This document shows, piece after piece, positions 42,101 to 49,721 of a stretch of 49,721 nt of DNA. The translations under genes and the position numbers were made by a program. The stretch spans positions 1 to 49,721 of the IMG/VR virus record IMGVR_UViG_3300006802_000136, one strand, 5' to 3'. The notes under the pieces were generated by a model that saw nothing but the letters and a program-made list of their open reading frames with translations, was not told where the DNA came from and made no database searches. The number at the start of each line of letters is the position of its first letter. Within the stretch, counting starts at the first letter, position 1. This DNA comes from a virus.

Positions 42101-43344
42101 CTCAATAACGCATAATATTTAAAATCTTCTGAGTTAAATTCAAAACCATGTACTCTGATAGGATCACTAGCATTGTTAGTTAAGAACGCACCTTCATCAG
42201 TCCAAGTAGTTCCATTATAACTATGAAGTCTGCATCCACCATTAGCGACATCAGTTCTTAAAACATATAAAGCAGTAGTACCCACAACTGCACAACATGA
42301 GTCAGGTCTAGATGCTAATCCAGATGCCAACACTTGTCTAGTAAGCGATCCGCTGCTAATAGTATCTAAACTATCAAAACTCCATATCTCAAGATCAAAA
42401 CCACTAACGCTATTGTTAAGTATAACTGGAAAATATATCTTAGTACCAAAAGAAGTACCCATACTAGCTCTAACAGGATAACTGTTCTGTATATTACTAC
42501 TTGGATTAAAATTAGGATCTGCTAAATCATAAGTACCTACAGTTACTTCAGAAGTCCAGCCCGATAAAGCGTCAGTATAAGTTCTACAAAATACATCCCA
42601 CTCAGTACCGTTAGCAGTAATATAAAAAGCATGAAATCTTTCACCTATACCCCTTAATATTCCTCCAGGCATGTAATCTTTATTCGATACACTGGGTAAT
42701 ATCTGGTCGTTGTGAGAGTTGTGCGCTCCACCAACACTTGGTGTGTGTACGCGAGCAAACACGCTAGAATAGTTTACAGATGATACCCTGACTTTAACGT
42801 TAAGCATATAGCCAAATGCTTTATCTGCTGAGTCAATAAATCCCCTAGCACCTATAACTTCTCTACCGTTCTCGTATTCTGTATAAGTAGTAGGTGAGTG
42901 AGCGTGATATTGATAATAATACCAATCAGTTCCTGCGAAAGGTTCATATGCTCTGTCCCAATAAAAAGTTTGGTCGTCTGGGGCAGTAGATAAAGTACCT
43001 AAATGCGCGAAGAAAAATGCATCGTCTTCTTCTTCGTTTGTTATATCGTTTTGTCCTGGACCTATCCATTCGATACAACCACCGTAATATGAAACGTTAG
43101 CACCATCCCATGGGTCTATGATTAAAGGATAACTACCCTCTATAGTCATGTTGGCGTTACCACCTGCTAATGGTAATGCGCTGCCCCATTTATATGGCTT
43201 GATTGCTGCTCCAAGACTCGTATTGTTTGCATTGGCTGGAAGATAAGTATACCAGTAACCATTATGAGATATACCAGCAGTAATAGGTAAATTCAAATAA
43301 CCATTAGTAATTGAGAGTTCTTGTTGCGAATTAGCTATTGCCAT
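39154..43344 (-). CDS. Large beta-propeller-like virion protein
   Basis: 1396 residues. The centre has repeats of the kind WQKILGAGGSPDDVGYGITV, then DEYIYVAGETNQ, and WAKVYGTVNADSAKSVCVIN. They resemble SBBP-type beta-propeller repeats. The C-terminal third has further repeats (SGLDDVGLNVHDLGNNELAV; DEETYALCELENGKIAFTGR). No Cys-rich or enzyme motif is seen. Composition and place before fibre genes argue for a tail or baseplate adhesin. AGGAAA precedes the ATG. Confidence 0.75.
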   Translation of the reverse strand: MAIANSQQELSITNGYLNLPITAGISHNGYWYTYLPANANNTSLGAAIKPYKWGSALPLAGGNANMTIEGSYPLIIDPWDGANVSYYGGCIEWIGPGQNDITNEEEDDAFFFAHLGTLSTAPDDQTFYWDRAYEPFAGTDWYYYQYHAHSPTTYTEYENGREVIGARGFIDSADKAFGYMLNVKVRVSSVNYSSVFARVHTPSVGGAHNSHNDQILPSVSNKDYMPGGILRGIGERFHAFYITANGTEWDVFCRTYTDALSGWTSEVTVGTYDLADPNFNPSSNIQNSYPVRASMGTSFGTKIYFPVILNNSVSGFDLEIWSFDSLDTISSGSLTRQVLASGLASRPDSCCAVVGTTALYVLRTDVANGGCRLHSYNGTTWTDEGAFLTNNASDPIRVHGFEFNSEDFKYYALLSGTASGGASTYVGPGMYSFELTGTFTGYKHLDFDATNYQFVVKDPLTSGYVKYTTTTSQLSRINAIEPQAIGSDIRVLDYDNAGTNFFNRKSLSLGSGIDEFYFHSIVLSNGRKFGAGQVVNNPGNLGPTGSGDLLFSIFTPDLNSGTHFAYGGSGDDYITGCYQGADGKIWLTGYSKSELVPKGEIRIHGWVRNLNDGGSTLMWRDLTIDSLGNVYMVGAHDDGYIVIAKYNKNYDIQWQKILGAGGSPDDVGYGITVDSNDEYIYVAGETNQAGAGSTDALLCKISTSDGSLSWAKVYGTVNADSAKSVCVINNGGTDVVVMAVVTGTSTTFLAVTTAGVISEQNTYTNLVVNKVRPNQSTPTAGRFLFAGNNGGGTSQARFGMCELNSSISRMVQWVGSYTGASSINALDIANTEAATGGLDAGYVICGSNGSKAMLLKVLVDESSGTYTVTKDWSKNVSVAATYYVKFTAMCVSPYTDTTRYIWVAGSTDKSDIPSMGMQEGYVARYQSSDGTQDWQNVFGHDMDEEFTGIVNDTTGLNFITSGWSMSHSDSMDAILFRGYKEGWGTGTYYFTETGTAPYYYLASALTTASDVDTFASVTAPSDNPGSLAADSYSPTYDTSDYTSREYDGGFGPNGLFTFFMAYIDPELLQAYQNTATFRETNAGCSAINYLSDWTLIGKMWQAATVGDGTADDGNMFGYDIIEASDGLIWAIGQTSGDVTMTNLGLSGAYDYLLVELDPVTEELEFYQNGTSLDEETYALCELENGKIAFTGRTTGNLGGDNQGGYDIFLGIWDPATETADYYNVGSGLDDVGLNVHDLGNNELAVVYASYGGLGDQTNLGSQDIGLIKFNYSTDTWGNAYQTGSSTSEIFVQNGKPSAILDNGRIAIVASSTGLFADNAITYGYLDVILAIWEPESGTFRKYQIGTPDNEFGSSCSKNGEFLLIGGYAGGSFDGGTDAIFVEFDAVDTYAGKSSSI

Positions 43345-43398
43345 TTATCTTTTTTCCTATTAAATCTATATAGACTTTGCTAGATGCTATACCCATCA

Positions 43399-43488
43399 TT
43401 AACCACATAAACCACATCCTTTTGGTTTGTAGTGACTTCTTAGATATGCCTGTTCAAATCCTGCTTGGTCCCAATTATATAACTGCAT
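43399..43488 (-). CDS. Possible 29-residue peptide gene
   Basis: A short frame MQLYNWDQAGFEQAYLRSHY, then KPKGCGLCG. AGGA lies 9 nt before the ATG, and its TAA overlaps a following ATG (TAATG) that opens a 22-codon frame running into the next gene's start. The C-x2-C end could bind metal. Coupling is the main support; it may be only a chance frame in a 147-nt gap. Confidence 0.4.
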   Translation of the reverse strand: MQLYNWDQAGFEQAYLRSHYKPKGCGLCG

Positions 43489-43491
43489 TTA

Positions 43492-43863
43492 TTATGATCC
43501 TGAGATAGGTATACCTGGTCTAAAAACTAAGTCAGTTGTATTCACAGCAAATCCGATTAGCAGCACACGAACTGAACTAGTTGGTGTGGGAGGACTGGCT
43601 GTGATATTTCCTGCTGTAGACAAGTAATATGCTGAACCGGGGTTCAATCCTGAAAATCCTGTCAAGTATCCGCTTGAATAATAAACGTCTGATACCTTGA
43701 ACATAACTGTGTTTAACTGCGTTGCTGTATCTGTATTGGCAGCATCGGTTACTTGATTAGTGCCGCTCATTCTTACTACCTTACCATTGGTCCCGCCGGT
43801 AAGATTAGGAACTGTTACTGCAACACTAGTAATTGTGCTTGTTGAAGTAATAAAATCACTCAT
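43492..43863 (-). CDS. Small virion protein
   Basis: 123 residues rich in Ser, Thr, Val and Gly (MSDFITSTSTITSVAVTVPN; LNPGSAYYLSTAGNITASPP). The composition and the SGLNPGSAYYLS turn are typical of phage fibre or decoration proteins. It ends in PGIPISGS. No family is recognised with certainty. Confidence 0.65.
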   Translation of the reverse strand: MSDFITSTSTITSVAVTVPNLTGGTNGKVVRMSGTNQVTDAANTDTATQLNTVMFKVSDVYYSSGYLTGFSGLNPGSAYYLSTAGNITASPPTPTSSVRVLLIGFAVNTTDLVFRPGIPISGS

Positions 43864-43864
43864 A

Positions 43865-44812
43865 TTAATATCCCATCCTTATAATTTCAAAGTGTGTGGC
43901 TGTAGTCAAACTACCAGTTGAATCTGTATCACTAGCAAACAATTCTAAGTAATCATCTGCTGTTAGATAGTATGTTTGTTCATAACTAGCAGATTCGTTT
44001 GCTGACATAGTAGATGATACTAGATCGGTAGAACCATTTTTCTTTAATGTTACTGTATATGTACCGCCAGCAGTTCCTGTTCTGAGGAAAATGTCTACGT
44101 TATAGTATCCTGAAACTTTTACTGTTAGTCTAGCCGGCGTACCAATAGACCAGTATGTTAGACCTAATGCATTGGCGTTCGTATCGTATTCTGTAGCGTT
44201 CCATGCTGTGGCTGTGGGTGTAGAAGAAGTAGAGAAGGGAGCAGTTAGATATACTTTAGCACCTGAGAAAGCAGAATAACTTGATATACCAGTACCTACA
44301 GTCAAACCCATTTGAGTGACTTCTATGAATGAACTAGTAAGTAAAGTTCCAGTACCATCTATTTCACTTACATAAACTTCAATGTAATCGTCTTTGGCTA
44401 ATTCTATAACTTCTTCGTAAGTTGCTGTTTGATTAGCATTGAATATAGAAGTTGCTATATTAGTAGTTCCGTTCTTTTTAACTGCTACAGAGTAACCTGA
44501 TCCTTGACTACCTGCGAAAAGTGTTGTAGTTACTAAATAAAATCCAGAGCCTGGAGCAGTTATTCTTGTAGCATTGCCACTACTAAAATAACCACCTTGA
44601 TCGTAAGATTCTACATCCCAACTCACAGCAGTTGATGTTGTAGTAACCGCTACGTTGGCAGTTACTCCTAACTTAGTACCACTAAAAACTTTTAATGTAG
44701 TTCCAGTAACTACATTCCACACAGTTTTAGTGCTACTATACTGCCACACAACTGAATTATCATCAGTATAAATGTCACCGTCACTAGGGCTTGTTGGAAA
44801 ATTTAGCGGCAT
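43865..44812 (-). CDS. Virion protein with two C1q-like domains
   Basis: 315 residues. A short N-terminal piece (LNFPTSPSDGDIYTDDNSVV) is a common fibre-module start. Two similar jelly-roll-like halves follow: YFSSGNATRITAPGSGFYLV with SVAVKKNGTTNIATSIFNAN, and GTPARLTVKVSGYYNVDIFL with TVTLKKNGSTDLVSSTMSAN. Each ends with a D-D-Y-hydrophobic-E strand and ITQMG/IIRMG. This looks like an internal duplication of a C1q/TNF-like domain, probably a trimeric adhesion tip. No ribosome binding site is close to the ATG. Confidence 0.75.
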   Translation of the reverse strand: MPLNFPTSPSDGDIYTDDNSVVWQYSSTKTVWNVVTGTTLKVFSGTKLGVTANVAVTTTSTAVSWDVESYDQGGYFSSGNATRITAPGSGFYLVTTTLFAGSQGSGYSVAVKKNGTTNIATSIFNANQTATYEEVIELAKDDYIEVYVSEIDGTGTLLTSSFIEVTQMGLTVGTGISSYSAFSGAKVYLTAPFSTSSTPTATAWNATEYDTNANALGLTYWSIGTPARLTVKVSGYYNVDIFLRTGTAGGTYTVTLKKNGSTDLVSSTMSANESASYEQTYYLTADDYLELFASDTDSTGSLTTATHFEIIRMGY

Positions 44813-44816
44813 AAAC

Positions 44817-44823
44817 TATTTAT
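44817..44823 (-). promoter_or_regulatory. Late-promoter-like core, close type
   Basis: The minus strand reads GTGAGATAAATAGTTTATG; the core ends 4 nt before the ATG at 44812. Confidence 0.45.
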
Positions 44824-44824
44824 C

Positions 44825-49721
<4,897 letters not shown>

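Noticed and set aside
43440-43490. tRNA T-loop-like string GTTCAAATCC on the plus strand
   Set aside because: The flanking 5-base arms do not pair and no acceptor or anticodon stem is seen.

Overview
This window looks like a piece of a large, A+T-rich, T4-like myovirus genome, most like those of marine bacteria. The T4-type signals are a complete family B DNA polymerase (gp43-like) next to a sliding clamp (gp45-like) and a DsbA-like protein, T4-type late promoter cores (ATAAATA), and T4-style capsid-targeting N-termini. The host cannot be read from the sequence. Every gene I support lies on the minus strand, so transcription runs from high to low coordinates. Genes are packed with 1-4 nt TAATG or ATGA overlaps. 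Two genes run off the window: a paralogous SGNH-like gene at the left edge and a giant collagen-like fibre at the right edge.

Region 1 (about 1-17.6 kb): nucleotide, DNA-modification and replication genes. FolE, QueD and QueE make the 7-deazaguanine precursor CDG from GTP, and a DpdA-type transglycosylase would put a deazapurine into DNA. QueC, needed to reach preQ0, is not in the window. Between these lie an MBD4-like HhH-GPD DNA glycosylase, GMP reductase, an Smr-domain protein, a GT-B glycosyltransferase, an M15 endolysin, a 2OG-Fe(II) oxygenase directly after dpdA, a sulfotransferase-like protein directly before dpdA, and SGNH-like hydrolases. Then come the clamp, DNA polymerase, DsbA-like protein and a catalytic-domain-only TilS.

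Region 2 (about 17.7-29.4 kb): a run of unrelated proteins that mostly start with a short peptide ending in [I/L]-x-E, including two exact EFITE versions. This resembles the T4 capsid-targeting sequence cut by the prohead protease. The cargo includes a Zn-protease-like protein, a GNAT acetyltransferase fusion, a methyltransferase-like protein, a Dps ferritin, four kinase-fold paralogs, two hydrophobic paralogs with an identical C-terminal tag, and basic Cys/Lys-rich proteins. I infer a set of proteins packaged in the head and injected with the DNA. It ends upstream at a strong hairpin terminator (29465-29494).

Region 3 (about 29.5-39.1 kb): a GT-A glycosyltransferase, a nucleotidyltransferase, small structural proteins, a ClpA-like unfoldase with an IGF loop, DnaJ, a two-helix membrane protein, two tandem GT2-TPR proteins and a methyltransferase.

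Region 4 (39.1-49.7 kb): virion adhesion genes. These are a 1396-residue propeller-like protein, small structural proteins, a tandem C1q-like protein, a tail-fibre assembly chaperone and a Gly-Pro-Thr collagen-like fibre of over 1500 residues with a glycine-rich tip.

Two gene-start architectures recur. Some genes have the late promoter core 17-25 nt upstream plus a Shine-Dalgarno (SD) sequence. Others have the core only 4-6 nt upstream and no SD, which would put the transcription start on the start codon.
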